NCBI GenBank assembly: GCA_040766745.1
Contig: JAXGPX010000007.1
Location: 1 to 64,000 of the forward strand
Source of the DNA: JAXGPX01 sp040766745
GTDB taxonomy: Bacteria; Bacillota; Sulfobacillia; Fermentithermobacillales; Fermentithermobacillaceae
Reading direction: 5' to 3'
DNA length: 64,000 nucleotides
Numbering within the stretch: the stretch's first letter is position 1; every line of letters starts with the position of its first letter. Under the pieces are notes generated by a model. The model was not told where the DNA came from and searched no databases. It saw only the letters and a program-made list of their open reading frames with translations. The translations under genes were made by a program, and so were the position numbers. Positions 8,710-17,371 of this stretch are shown one piece after another.

Positions 8710-8796
8710 GAACCGGGTTCCGTAGTCTTAGCAGCCCTGGCTAACCTGGATCAGGTAAAACGGCCTGGCCTTCTTCGTCAAAGCCACCCCCGGTTC
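8710..8796 (-). promoter_or_regulatory. Folded leader upstream of the M28 peptidase gene (possible riboswitch)
   Basis: Perfect arms GAACCGGG (8710-8717) and CCCGGTTC (8789-8796) enclose about 70 bases. On the minus strand the arm is followed by GGGTGGCTT, a short hairpin, then a 5-bp hairpin ACCTG-ATC-CAGGT and finally CTACGGAA before the closing arm. The order of elements resembles the thiamin pyrophosphate riboswitch (GGGGTG, ACCTGATC, GTAGGGAA), but the hallmark CTGAGA is missing. It ends about 65 bases before the peptidase start. I call it a structured element of unknown ligand. Confidence 0.3.
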
Positions 8797-8841
8797 AAGG
8801 GCAGGCCGGGCTCATTTGGCCGGAAAGCCTTGCTGAACAAC

Positions 8842-9402
8842 CTATTCTTCTCGCACTATCCACCTTCCAAGTTCCTTTGCTTCTTCCAACGTTTCAGGGG
8901 TAAATCCTGGAGACAGAGTAAGCCCTGCGGCCCTGATGAACTTTGTAGAGACGCCTCTCCACGACATAAATCGTGAAAACAAGTCCATTATGTCCTGGTG
9001 GCGGTCGCCTGCAGCTCCTTGCGTAATCACAAATAGGCACTTTTTCCCTTCTGGAATTCGCACCGACCGGTTAGGGCCTGTGAAACAGTACATTCTGTCC
9101 AGCAGAAGCTTTAGCTGTGCAGAAGTGTGGCCCATGTATACCGGAGTCCCCAAAACCCAGACGTCCGCTTCAATCATCTGTTCCAGTACAGGGGAGAGGT
9201 CGTCTTGCTGCACACATGTCTGAATATCAGGTTTCTTGCAGGCCAGACAACCCTGGCACCCTTTGCAGCTGAGTCTGTTTATGTTGTATTCGATTATCTC
9301 TGCAGTAGGGTCTGAATTCTTTGCTGAATCCAAAACTGCTTTCATGAGGGATGCAGTGTTTCCTTTAGGACGAGGGCTTCCGCTTATAGCGAGAATTTTC
9401 AA
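8842..9402 (-). CDS. Flavodoxin-fold NAD(P)H-dependent FMN oxidoreductase / iron-sulfur flavoprotein
   Basis: The product has 186 residues with an N-terminal FMN-binding loop (ISGSPRPKGNTASLM, residues 6-20). A cysteine cluster follows (CKGCQGCLACKK), typical of the iron-sulfur flavoprotein branch of the NADPH-dependent FMN reductase family. GTPVYMGHTSAQLKLLLDRM is the usual flavin-side motif. It probably transfers electrons in the anaerobic cytoplasm. The start is TTG at 9402, eight bases after GAGGAGG; no better ATG exists. It lies upstream of the M28 gene on the same strand but is separated from it by about 200 bases with a folded element. Confidence 0.88.
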   Translation of the reverse strand: MKILAISGSPRPKGNTASLMKAVLDSAKNSDPTAEIIEYNINRLSCKGCQGCLACKKPDIQTCVQQDDLSPVLEQMIEADVWVLGTPVYMGHTSAQLKLLLDRMYCFTGPNRSVRIPEGKKCLFVITQGAAGDRHQDIMDLFSRFMSWRGVSTKFIRAAGLTLSPGFTPETLEEAKELGRWIVREE

Positions 9403-9641
9403 TTGTTATGCCTCCTCGCACATCTCAATGTAAGTTATTTAGTCTATCGAACTTTTGAGGTATTCAGCGTCCGGACTTGAATTACCTGCCAGCGATTAGA
9501 GTGACACATCTGCTGACTGACCAGAAATATCTGGTGAACCGCGAGAGATTTGATAGGAAGATAAAGTAGGCGTGGAGAATGGGATACCAAATGAAGAACT
9601 AAGATTTAACTGAAGGCATCTGTATTTTGAGGAGGTGGCCC

Positions 9642-12182
9642 ATGATGCAAGGACAGCCTCCAAGTCTTGATGATTGCAGTAGTTCTTGTAATGGCTGCAG
9701 TGGTTCTTTCGATGATTGCAGGGGCTCTTCTGATGATTGCAACGGTTCTCGTGATGACTGCAATGGCTCTTGTGATGGTGGCAATGGCTCTACAAACCAA
9801 GATAAGCCTGACAGACCGTCTCGCCCCACGTTACAGGAGATGCTCCAATGGTTGAAGGCGAACCGCAAGGGCATGGTACTTCCTGTCGCGTCGATGTTGA
9901 TTTTGGCAGCCGTCCTCGGTTTTGCCTCGGTGTACGAGTTTGGCGGTGCTTCAGGGATGGCTGGATCCTTCCTCAAAGCTCAGGAGGAGGTTCTGGCCGT
10001 TGCATCGCCACTTGGTTTTGGGCTGATTGCCGGATTTGCAGCCGCTGCGATGTTCGAGGCAGAGACAAGGCCTGTATTCTGGGTTAACAGTTTCATCTTT
10101 CTCCTGATTCATATATCCCTTTTCTGGCGCTTTGAAGCCCTGCGCCCCATCTGGGTTTGGTGCCGGGGAGCTTTGCCCAATATCCCGGGTATTGGCTTGG
10201 CTCTGGCATCTGCCGGCATTGCAACGTGGGTAAGGGAACTCATATGGAAAACATACAGAGATGAGCGTCAGTTTATCTCTCTAATGAGGCAGTTTGCTTT
10301 GTGGGCGCTTGTTGTTGCCGCAGGGTGTGTCTTAGTTCTAAGGCCGTTTCTTGCCCTTGACATGGCTGTAGCACCTGTTGTATTGGACCCAAGGTTGAAT
10401 TTGGCTTGGCAGTACGAATTGAGAGATGAACGGGCCGGTACCCTTCTGGGTATGTGGTTTCCGTCCCGTGAAGCCGGGCGTGGCCAGCCAGGTTACTCCA
10501 AAGAGTTTGGTTTTATCGAGAATTCGCCGGTAAGCATAAGGGAAGACGGCCTTGTTATCACTTCGTCTCAAATCGCCAGGATTTCCATGGCGGAAGGCAA
10601 TGAGGTGTGGCATAGGCGGCACGATTTCAAGATTCCTTCACAGATACCATCGCCTACATGCGAAATAGACGTGGCCTTTCAGGGTGGTAATGTATATTTG
10701 CTTGTATACAAAAACCTTTTTGACCCAGATGGGGCCCCAACTCTCGATGCCTATGGGTTCAACTGGGAGGACGGGACGCCTATCTGGGAGAAGGCCGGGA
10801 TCAAACTCCAGCCCTTTGTTTACAGGGATCAGGCCAAAGCCGTAGTATTTCCCGGGTATCTTGTTGTTGTTATCGAAAGTCGCGATCCCCGGTATATGAC
10901 CCTGAACCTGGAAACAGGTGATTCAACTGTGCATACATTGCCAGTCCCTGATGGGATGCAAGTGCCTGTGAGGAGTTACCCTACCAGGCTGGTCGGGCCC
11001 TGGGTGTATCAAAGCCCGGGCGGCGCAGGGATTCAGGTATTTTGCGTTCGAAGTGACATGGAATATATACCTGACAGTTGGAGTGAAGATCCTCTTCCCG
11101 GCGTTGGCTGCCTATATGGGCTTGATCCTGACAACGGTAAGGTAGCATGGGAGATTTGGGGAGCAGGCGATTGGCGGGATTCAGGCGAGTACTGGTTCGA
11201 CCACGAGGGAGTTACTCGCTACGGGTATCAGTCAGGGTTGTTGCAGAGATTCGATATTTCAAGCCAGGTGTTTCAAACCGGCACACCCGATAATCCGGTT
11301 AGCCCCAGGTGGCTGGCGGAATTTCCTCAATTCGCCACCTATGTTCTGAGCGATGGGCGCTTCACATGGCTGTCCCAAGACGGCTATTGCAGCAGTCTTG
11401 ATGCTGTAACCGGTGAGGAAGTTTGGAGAGTCGGCAACCCGGAGTTCGGTAAGGCCGCCCATCCTCGCCTTGTTGTATTTGAAGGCCGTGTAGCTGTAAT
11501 GATGAAGGAGTATGGAGCAATTCTCGATCTGGAAAACGGAGAATGTCTCGGGGAATACCGAGTTCCAGCAGGCCTATTTCCCCAGATTCGCAGCGTGAGG
11601 TTTAGGCCTTCAGCCGAACCCAAGGCCGGACTCAAGGCTGAATCCATTGTCGCACCCATGGCCGAACCAATGGGCGAACCAATGGCTGAACCGGTGGCCG
11701 AACTTATGCTAGATGTCGCATCATATGGCAGTTCCGGTAGAGAAGGTGTTGACCTTCGATATTGTCACCTTCTGAACCTTGCGACCGGTGCAAATTACCC
11801 CTTGACTGAACCCGACAGGTTCGCATCATGGCAGTACAGGCAACATGAGTATCTTCTGTATTTGACGAAGGCAGATTATGACGGGATCATGTTCTCCGAG
11901 GACTTGTTCTCTGAGAGCAAGTCTTCTCAAAACAACCCTTCTCAGAAAGAGCCTGCCAAAACTACGTCTTCTGGTTCAACCGTCACCGGTGATATGCTCA
12001 GCGGGCATCAGGACTATGTAAGTCCGCCGTCAGTACTAAAAGGAGTAGTACCGGTTCTTAAGGTAAACGGCCAAATCCTGGAGAGGCCTTTTGAGGTCAC
12101 TGATGAAGGGTGGATTCTGGTCTCGTGTTTTGATGCAAAGGCTAAAGTACATAGGTTGTATATGCTTAGCCCTGCCAGGTAG
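9642..12182 (+). CDS. Membrane-anchored beta-propeller (PQQ-like) protein with Cys-rich repeat N-terminus
   Basis: GAGGAGG ends six bases before the ATG at 9642, which rules out the more upstream TTG (846 residues). Residues 10-50 are six seven-residue repeats rich in Asp, Cys, Asn, Gly and Ser. About five hydrophobic segments follow (residues 75-245), for example MVLPVASMLILAAVLGFASV. The remaining 600 residues look like an extracytoplasmic propeller: repeated blades with W, DG and G motifs such as DPDNGKVAWEIWG, LDAVTGEEVWRVG and DLENGECLGEY. A low-complexity MAEPMGEPMAEPVAEL patch lies near residue 680. Function is unknown; such proteins often act as scaffolds or sensors at the cell surface. 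Confidence 0.75.
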   Translation: MMQGQPPSLDDCSSSCNGCSGSFDDCRGSSDDCNGSRDDCNGSCDGGNGSTNQDKPDRPSRPTLQEMLQWLKANRKGMVLPVASMLILAAVLGFASVYEFGGASGMAGSFLKAQEEVLAVASPLGFGLIAGFAAAAMFEAETRPVFWVNSFIFLLIHISLFWRFEALRPIWVWCRGALPNIPGIGLALASAGIATWVRELIWKTYRDERQFISLMRQFALWALVVAAGCVLVLRPFLALDMAVAPVVLDPRLNLAWQYELRDERAGTLLGMWFPSREAGRGQPGYSKEFGFIENSPVSIREDGLVITSSQIARISMAEGNEVWHRRHDFKIPSQIPSPTCEIDVAFQGGNVYLLVYKNLFDPDGAPTLDAYGFNWEDGTPIWEKAGIKLQPFVYRDQAKAVVFPGYLVVVIESRDPRYMTLNLETGDSTVHTLPVPDGMQVPVRSYPTRLVGPWVYQSPGGAGIQVFCVRSDMEYIPDSWSEDPLPGVGCLYGLDPDNGKVAWEIWGAGDWRDSGEYWFDHEGVTRYGYQSGLLQRFDISSQVFQTGTPDNPVSPRWLAEFPQFATYVLSDGRFTWLSQDGYCSSLDAVTGEEVWRVGNPEFGKAAHPRLVVFEGRVAVMMKEYGAILDLENGECLGEYRVPAGLFPQIRSVRFRPSAEPKAGLKAESIVAPMAEPMGEPMAEPVAELMLDVASYGSSGREGVDLRYCHLLNLATGANYPLTEPDRFASWQYRQHEYLLYLTKADYDGIMFSEDLFSESKSSQNNPSQKEPAKTTSSGSTVTGDMLSGHQDYVSPPSVLKGVVPVLKVNGQILERPFEVTDEGWILVSCFDAKAKVHRLYMLSPAR
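9668..9793 (+). repeat. 21-bp minisatellite, six in-frame copies
   Basis: Units start at 9668, 9689, 9710, 9731, 9752 and 9773 with the pattern TGATGATTGCARNGGYTCTTG. They encode heptads DDCNGSR-like within the N-terminus of the beta-propeller protein. Because 21 is a multiple of three, gain or loss of units keeps the frame. The other frames on both strands are open here too, which creates spurious ORFs. Confidence 0.9.
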
Positions 12183-12205
12183 GTCCGGTAGGCAGCGAAG
12201 AATAT

Positions 12206-12400
12206 CCGACAGTTGTCCGAATAAACTACAGGTTTTTGAAAAGCTGCCCGAATTTCATACAGGTTCACGGAAAAGGTGTATGAAAAACGGACAGTTGTCC
12301 GAATAAACTACAGGTTTTTGAAAAGCTGCCCGAATTTCATACAGGTTCGCGGAAAAGGTGTATGAAAAACGGACAGTTGTCCGAATAAACTACAGGTTGT
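12206..12400 (+). repeat. 82-bp tandem repeat, about 2.4 copies
   Basis: Copies begin at 12206, 12288 and 12370, the last being partial. Each contains CGGACAGTTGTCCG, a short palindrome, then AAACTACAGGTTTTTG and GCTGCCCGAATTTCATAC. Copies one and two are nearly identical, which indicates recent duplication. The same words in reverse orientation make up the 51-bp repeats at 4236-4337. The array separates two convergent genes. Confidence 0.9.
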
Positions 12401-12443
12401 ATGGAATCACCTTAGTATTTCTTACTTCCGTTGTGCTACCGTC

Positions 12444-14954
12444 TTACTGTCTTCCTCCGCCACGGCTCAAGGCCAGATGTTTTCCTGCCTCGACAATAAG
12501 GAGCAGGAGGAAACTAAGGCCGAACACAAATACCCAGTGTAAAGGCTCCAGAGGAACTACTCCCAGGACTGTCCTGAAATATGGTACCAGAACTCCTGCC
12601 AGTGCCACTACAAATCCGAAGGCAACAGATAGCAGCAAGGGCTTGTTTTCTGTAAGGTGTCCTGTGTGGAAGATGCTTTTCCGCATGCTCCTGTACGCAA
12701 AGACGTACACCAGTGAAATCACGGCCAGTGTTTCAAATGTAATTGTCCTGGCAAGGGCAAGGTCGCCATGCTGGTTCAGGTAATGGTTGAACATCAAGAG
12801 GCAACCCAAAGCTGCTGTACCGCTTATAGAAGCGATAAGCCCCATACCCAGCCGGTCCAGTATTGGCTCTGTGACAGGCCTTGGTTTTTCCTCCATTATA
12901 CCTTCTTCCTTGGGTTCGAACCCGAGAACGATATCGACAGGGCCGTCACATATCAGGTGAATCCATAAAATCTGGGCTACTGTGAGCGGTGCCGGCCAGC
13001 CAAGCAGCATAGATACAAACACCAGCAATATCTCGGCAAATGAGTTGGACAGGGTGTAAGACACAACTTTCTTGATGTTCTGAAAGACTACACGGCCTTC
13101 TTCCACGGCAGCTACTATGGTCTTGAAATTGGAGTCCAGAAGCACAAGGTCAGCTGTTTCCTTGGCCACGTCACTGGCAGTGCCAACTACCACGCCGATG
13201 TCAGCCTTCTTCAGTGCTGGCGCATCGTTGACTCCGTCTCCTACCATTGCAACCACTTCTCCCAGGGACTGCAGTGCTGATACTATCCGCAGTTTCTGGT
13301 GGGGGAGTATCCTCGAGAACACCATAATGTTCTTGACTTTGCGCTTGAGTTCTTCATCATCCATTGCATCCAGTTCCTTGCCTTCGAGGACCTGAGACGG
13401 ATCAGCATCTAGGCCGATGATTTTCGCCACTCTAAGGGCAGTTTTTCTGTGGTCACCTGTGATCATCTTAACCTGTATTCCAGCTCTATGGCAGGTTTCG
13501 ATGGCTTCAGGAACTTCGGCACGTACAGGGTCCTGCAGTCCCACCAGGCCTGCAAAGACAAAATCTGACTGGGACTCGGGCGAATTCAGTATCTTCTCAG
13601 GATCTGTATCAGTTGAAACTCCTTCTTGCGAAATGTCTTTATAAGCCAGGCCAAGCAGCCTTAGCCCTTCATCTGCCCACTCATCGAGCATCCGCCGGTA
13701 ATCTGTTGCAGAATTCTCATCCACCTTGCATCTTTCTAGGACGATCTCAGGGGCTCCTTTGAGGAGAACTACGTGCTTGGTACCGCCCCCGCTCTTATCA
13801 CTGAATGAATGCAAAGTCCTCATGTATTTTTTCTCGCTGGAAAAAGGCTCTTCATCCAGACGCGGGTATTCTTCCAACCAGCGGTCAAGGTCTGCCTGCT
13901 TTTCCCGTTTCGCCAGGTCCCATATGGCCACTTCAAGGGCATCAGACAGGTTGTTGTTAAGAGCCATGATCTTGAACGCCATGTCTTCATCAGACATTTC
14001 CCAGTGGGTGGCAGTCATTTGGCCTTCTGTTAAAGTACCTGTCTTGTCTGTACATATGACTGTTACAGAGCCGAGGGTTTCTACTGCCAGGAGCTGCTTC
14101 ACCAAGCCTTGCCTCTTCAGCACTTTCTTCATACCTATGACAAGAATGACAGTCACTGCAATAAGCAATCCTTCAGGAATGGCGGCCACTGCGAGAACGA
14201 TTGCGACTCTGACCATGTCTAGCGGATGTTTGCCGTTAAGGACGCCGATAATATACATAACCCCGGTTATGGCGATAACCAGTTTGGTCAAAGTGCCGCT
14301 GAAGACTGCCAGCCGTTTTTGCAGGGGCGTCTCTTGATCATCTGCCTGGGTGATGCTGTGGGCGATTTCTCCTAGCTTGGTATTCTTGCCGGTGGCGGTA
14401 ACCTCCATGATACCACGCCCGGCTACCACAGTAGTGCCCATGTACACAGGTTCTGAATCCCGCTTGACCACAGGTTCACTTTCCCCTGTAAGTATGGCCT
14501 CGTTAAGTGAAAGGCTCTTGGCTTCCAGGAGATTGCCGTCTGCCGATATTTTGTCTCCCGTATCCATGAGGACAACATCACCGGGAACAAGTTCACGGGC
14601 TTCGACTTCCGTGCGCTCGCCGTTTCGCATGACTGTGGCTACCGGTTTTACCAGGGCTTTAAGGCTCTCATATGTTGCGTTAGCTTGATACTCCTGGAAA
14701 AAACCGAGGATGACGTCGAATACTACTACTGCCATGATTATGGCGAAGTCTTTTCTTTCTCTCATTAATATTGACACGAGAGCTGCCCCAAGGATTACGT
14801 ATATCAGGGGGCTCTTGAACTGAGACACCAATATGGAAATAGGCGAAACGGGTTTGGCCTTGGGCAACACGTTCTCGCCGTATTTTCTTCGCTGTTCAAT
14901 GACTTCTTTGTTTGTTAGGCCTTTATAAACGTGATTTCCTATTCCGGTACTCAT
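12444..14954 (-). CDS. P-type (P2A-like) cation-transporting ATPase
   Basis: The product has 836 residues with the full P-type layout: N-terminal cation ATPase domain, actuator loop TGES (156-159), M4 PEGLL (260-264), phosphorylation site DKTGTLTE (from 303), and GDGVNDAPALKKADIGV in the hinge. Ten membrane helices fit the SERCA/PMCA plan. Ion-site residues are partly changed: M4 keeps Glu but PEGLP has become PEGLL. M5 keeps Asn and Glu (SNSFAE). M6 reads IHLICDG where SERCA has VNLVTDG, so Asn becomes His and Thr becomes Cys. It is probably a Ca2+ exporter, but specificity is uncertain. It is monocistronic, with AGAGGG before the ATG. Confidence 0.9.
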   Translation of the reverse strand: MSTGIGNHVYKGLTNKEVIEQRRKYGENVLPKAKPVSPISILVSQFKSPLIYVILGAALVSILMRERKDFAIIMAVVVFDVILGFFQEYQANATYESLKALVKPVATVMRNGERTEVEARELVPGDVVLMDTGDKISADGNLLEAKSLSLNEAILTGESEPVVKRDSEPVYMGTTVVAGRGIMEVTATGKNTKLGEIAHSITQADDQETPLQKRLAVFSGTLTKLVIAITGVMYIIGVLNGKHPLDMVRVAIVLAVAAIPEGLLIAVTVILVIGMKKVLKRQGLVKQLLAVETLGSVTVICTDKTGTLTEGQMTATHWEMSDEDMAFKIMALNNNLSDALEVAIWDLAKREKQADLDRWLEEYPRLDEEPFSSEKKYMRTLHSFSDKSGGGTKHVVLLKGAPEIVLERCKVDENSATDYRRMLDEWADEGLRLLGLAYKDISQEGVSTDTDPEKILNSPESQSDFVFAGLVGLQDPVRAEVPEAIETCHRAGIQVKMITGDHRKTALRVAKIIGLDADPSQVLEGKELDAMDDEELKRKVKNIMVFSRILPHQKLRIVSALQSLGEVVAMVGDGVNDAPALKKADIGVVVGTASDVAKETADLVLLDSNFKTIVAAVEEGRVVFQNIKKVVSYTLSNSFAEILLVFVSMLLGWPAPLTVAQILWIHLICDGPVDIVLGFEPKEEGIMEEKPRPVTEPILDRLGMGLIASISGTAALGCLLMFNHYLNQHGDLALARTITFETLAVISLVYVFAYRSMRKSIFHTGHLTENKPLLLSVAFGFVVALAGVLVPYFRTVLGVVPLEPLHWVFVFGLSFLLLLIVEAGKHLALSRGGGRQ

Positions 14955-15097
14955 TACCTAGATCCCTCTCTTGATGTTGGCCTTAGTTGAACTTGGCCGC
15001 CCTGAATCACCGTTATTTTCTATCCTTGCGAAACCATAACACTGGGTCTGATTTCTGGACATGGCACCGTTAATAATGGGTGCTCTACTCTGATGTT

Positions 15098-15892
15098 TCA
15101 CAGCCCCAGTATGGCATTGCGTTCTTCATCAGTAAGTATTGACAGAATCTCCTTGCCCAAGTGCTCCATTGCTTTTTGGCTGAATATCTCTTGCCAGATG
15201 AACTGGCGTGAAATGAACACCACATGCTTGTTGCCGGTCCAGATGCAGGTATCAGATGTGCCGGTTCCGCCTACCAGTGCCTGGCTGTTGTCGGAAACAA
15301 GGACCAGGCTCTGGGTAGTCTGCTGCAGTTCGCTTTCCTCTCGCGGGTGCCGGATTACCTGGCCAAATTCAACCTCGGCTTCGCCTGAAAGAACCATACG
15401 GACCGCAACGCCCCTGTTCCAGGCATCCTCAAGGTTGCCAAATAGCTGTACCAAAGTGCTGTCGTCCAGTGAGGCGAGGACCTCCTGTTTAGAAGTTCTA
15501 ATCATATCCCTGGCACGGGTGATGATGGAATCGTGGCCTATCAGGTTCCACACTTGCTCAACAGGTGTTTGAGATTCTTCGCGAGACAATAGCTCATGTG
15601 CAGTGTCAAGGGCGTCTTCGTATCTATGCCGCAGGCTATCAAGAAGCACAGCCACAGGTACAGGTGCGTACTTTGTGGTATCACCCATGGGGAGAGACAT
15701 GATTGCACCTTTGTTTGTCAGGCGCCCCAGGGCTTCGTAAACCATTGACCTGGGAATTCCGGCGTCTTTGCTGACCTGATAGCCTGTTGCCGGGTTATTT
15801 CTGAGAAGGGCCAGGTAAGTCTTGGCTTCGTATTCAGTGAACCCAAGTGCCGCCATTGCATCAAGGATGGCGTTCTTGCCCGGTATTTCCAT
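15098..15892 (-). CDS. TrmB family transcriptional regulator
   Basis: The ATG at 15892 is preferred over the GTG at 15901 because AGAGGTG precedes it (264 residues). Residues 5-75 form the TrmB winged helix (LGFTEYEAKTYLALLRNNPATGYQVSKDAGIPRS is the recognisable stretch, here broken for length: TEYEAKTYLALL, then GYQVSKDAGIPRSMVYEAL). A short coiled segment (about 80-110) leads to the C-terminal sugar/ligand domain. TrmB proteins usually control sugar uptake or metabolism genes. A palindrome overlapping its own promoter (15986-15999) suggests autoregulation. The divergent neighbour is a phosphoribosyltransferase; no sugar transporter is adjacent. Confidence 0.9.
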   Translation of the reverse strand: MEIPGKNAILDAMAALGFTEYEAKTYLALLRNNPATGYQVSKDAGIPRSMVYEALGRLTNKGAIMSLPMGDTTKYAPVPVAVLLDSLRHRYEDALDTAHELLSREESQTPVEQVWNLIGHDSIITRARDMIRTSKQEVLASLDDSTLVQLFGNLEDAWNRGVAVRMVLSGEAEVEFGQVIRHPREESELQQTTQSLVLVSDNSQALVGGTGTSDTCIWTGNKHVVFISRQFIWQEIFSQKAMEHLGKEILSILTDEERNAILGL

Positions 15893-15985
15893 GTTTATCA
15901 CCTCTGCTCTCTCGTTGGCCGGGCGGGGCCAAATAGGCTCTAAGGTTCCCTTTCGCGAACAAGTAGTTCTTAAAAGGATGACGTG

Positions 15986-15999
15986 GTTCGTAATCGAAC
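15986..15999. promoter_or_regulatory. Palindromic operator at the trmB-type gene start region
   Basis: GTTCG-TAAT-CGAAC is a perfect 5-bp inverted repeat just downstream of the -10 box of the minus-strand promoter, where it would block initiation. A wider inverted repeat AGTAGTTC (15962-15969)/GAACTACT (15996-16003) overlaps it. Confidence 0.5.
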
Positions 16000-16005
16000 T
16001 ACTAT

Positions 16006-16035
16006 AGCATATTCTGTAGGGATGATTAGTGTCAA
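16006..16035 (-). promoter_or_regulatory. Sigma-A type promoter for the TrmB regulator
   Basis: On the minus strand TTGACA (16035-16030) is followed after 18 bases by TATGCT (16011-16006). A start site would fall near 16000, about 110 bases before the TrmB start codon, inside the palindrome. Confidence 0.6.
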
Positions 16036-16352
16036 TAGCCTCAAATTGGTGCTGTTGTTTGACAGTGATATTGTCACCCTGTAAAGGGACTGAGAAAAGG
16101 CCTTACTGGCCCCAAAACCGGCCAGGTTTCACCCAAACCTGATGGGAGCCATTCATACTAGATGACGGCCAGATGCCGAAGAGGGTATTATGGAATCACA
16201 AGCGAGACAAGGACGGATTATCATCCTGTTGACGTTGATAAGACTGTAATGGAACCAGAGATGAGGTAATGGCAGGTGCTGCCGTGGTTTGGCTCGTCTT
16301 TCCGGACACCTTGAGACGTGCCAATCATATTCCCAATTGTGGAGGCTGCAAG

Positions 16353-16955
16353 ATGAGATACACAGGCAAGGCAAGATACACAGGCAAGATGAAATACACA
16401 GGTCAAACGACATATGAACTAGAGATATGCGGATTGAAAAGAACTCTCCCAGTAATTCAGGTGGCTCCGGATCTCTGGATTGCATCATTTGTGATCCTGG
16501 GAGATACGCAACTAGTCAATGCTTGTGCAGGCGCACTGGCGTCAAGGCTATCGAGTTATGATTTTGATGTAATTGTGGGGCCCGAGGCCAAAGCCGTTCC
16601 TCTACTTCAGGCACTTTCGACTTTGCTGGGGCATCAGAGGTATGTTGTATGCAGGAAGAGTGTAAAGGCTTACATGCAGAACCCTGTGAGGGTGGAAGTT
16701 GAATCAATAACCACCAAGGGAACTCAGGCCCTCGTTCTTGATGGCATAGACGCAGATAGGATCAAAGGTAAGAGGGTAGCTGTTGTTGACGATGTAGTCT
16801 CTACAGGTGGAAGCATGGTATCAGTTGAGGCGTTGATGAATAAAGCCGGGGCCACCATTGCCTGCAGAGCAGCAATCCTAAAGGAAGGCTCTTCTTACTC
16901 AGGAGATTTGATTTACCTGCAGGATTTGCCTGTTTTGACGACCGAAGCCCGGTAA
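16353..16955 (+). CDS. Phosphoribosyltransferase family protein
   Basis: GGAGG seven bases before the ATG at 16353 fixes this start (200 residues). VVDDVVSTGGS (144-154) is the PRPP-binding loop of type I phosphoribosyltransferases, and GPEAKAVPL (76-84) matches the flexible-loop side seen in adenine and xanthine enzymes. It therefore probably salvages a purine base with PRPP in the cytoplasm; the base is uncertain. The first 18 residues are three copies of a YTGK-type unit encoded by 18-bp repeats, an apparent recent addition that lies outside the fold. It is divergent from the TrmB gene. Confidence 0.85.
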   Translation: MRYTGKARYTGKMKYTGQTTYELEICGLKRTLPVIQVAPDLWIASFVILGDTQLVNACAGALASRLSSYDFDVIVGPEAKAVPLLQALSTLLGHQRYVVCRKSVKAYMQNPVRVEVESITTKGTQALVLDGIDADRIKGKRVAVVDDVVSTGGSMVSVEALMNKAGATIACRAAILKEGSSYSGDLIYLQDLPVLTTEAR

Positions 16956-17137
16956 GAGGCACGATCAGTGAAGCGGCTAATTGGTGATATCTGGTACTGC
17001 TGCTGTTCGCCTCTCCGACAACGGTGAGGGGCGTGAAATGAATTGGTTAGGTGACTGATCTAGGGTGAACACGGTGAATCCAGGTTGGATTTGAAGCTAG
17101 ATCTAAGGTTGACTTAGGGTGGATTGGAGGTGATCTG

Positions 17138-17371
17138 ATGAAGGAGATCAAGTTGAACAAGATCGAACGGCAAGAACTTGTCAGCGAAATCAAACATTAC
17201 TTCTTGGTAGAGAGAGGCGAGGAGGTTAGCGATTTTAACGCATCCCTTTTGCTTGACTTCATAATCGAGACTGTAGGGCCGTACATCTATAATCAGGCCG
17301 TTAGAGATGCACATGAGCTAATGAGCGAGAAGATTGACGATTTATTCGGGCTTGAGCACCGGCCTCGGTAG
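17138..17371 (+). CDS. DUF2164 family protein
   Basis: The 77-residue product matches DUF2164 along its whole length: IKLNKIERQELVSEIKHYF, then LLLDFIIETVGPYIYNQAVRDA. TTGGAGGTGATCTG precedes the ATG. The family consists of small, mostly helical, probably cytoplasmic proteins of unknown function. The 180 bases upstream contain scattered short repeats of TCTAGG and GGATT but no gene. Confidence 0.85.
   Translation: MKEIKLNKIERQELVSEIKHYFLVERGEEVSDFNASLLLDFIIETVGPYIYNQAVRDAHELMSEKIDDLFGLEHRPR

Noticed and set aside
9599..9976. Overlapping open frames on both strands over the minisatellite (hydrophobic plus-strand and PLQSS-rich minus-strand products)
   Set aside because: They follow from the 21-bp repeat having no stop codons in any frame. 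Only the frame with GAGGAGG and the long continuation is supported.
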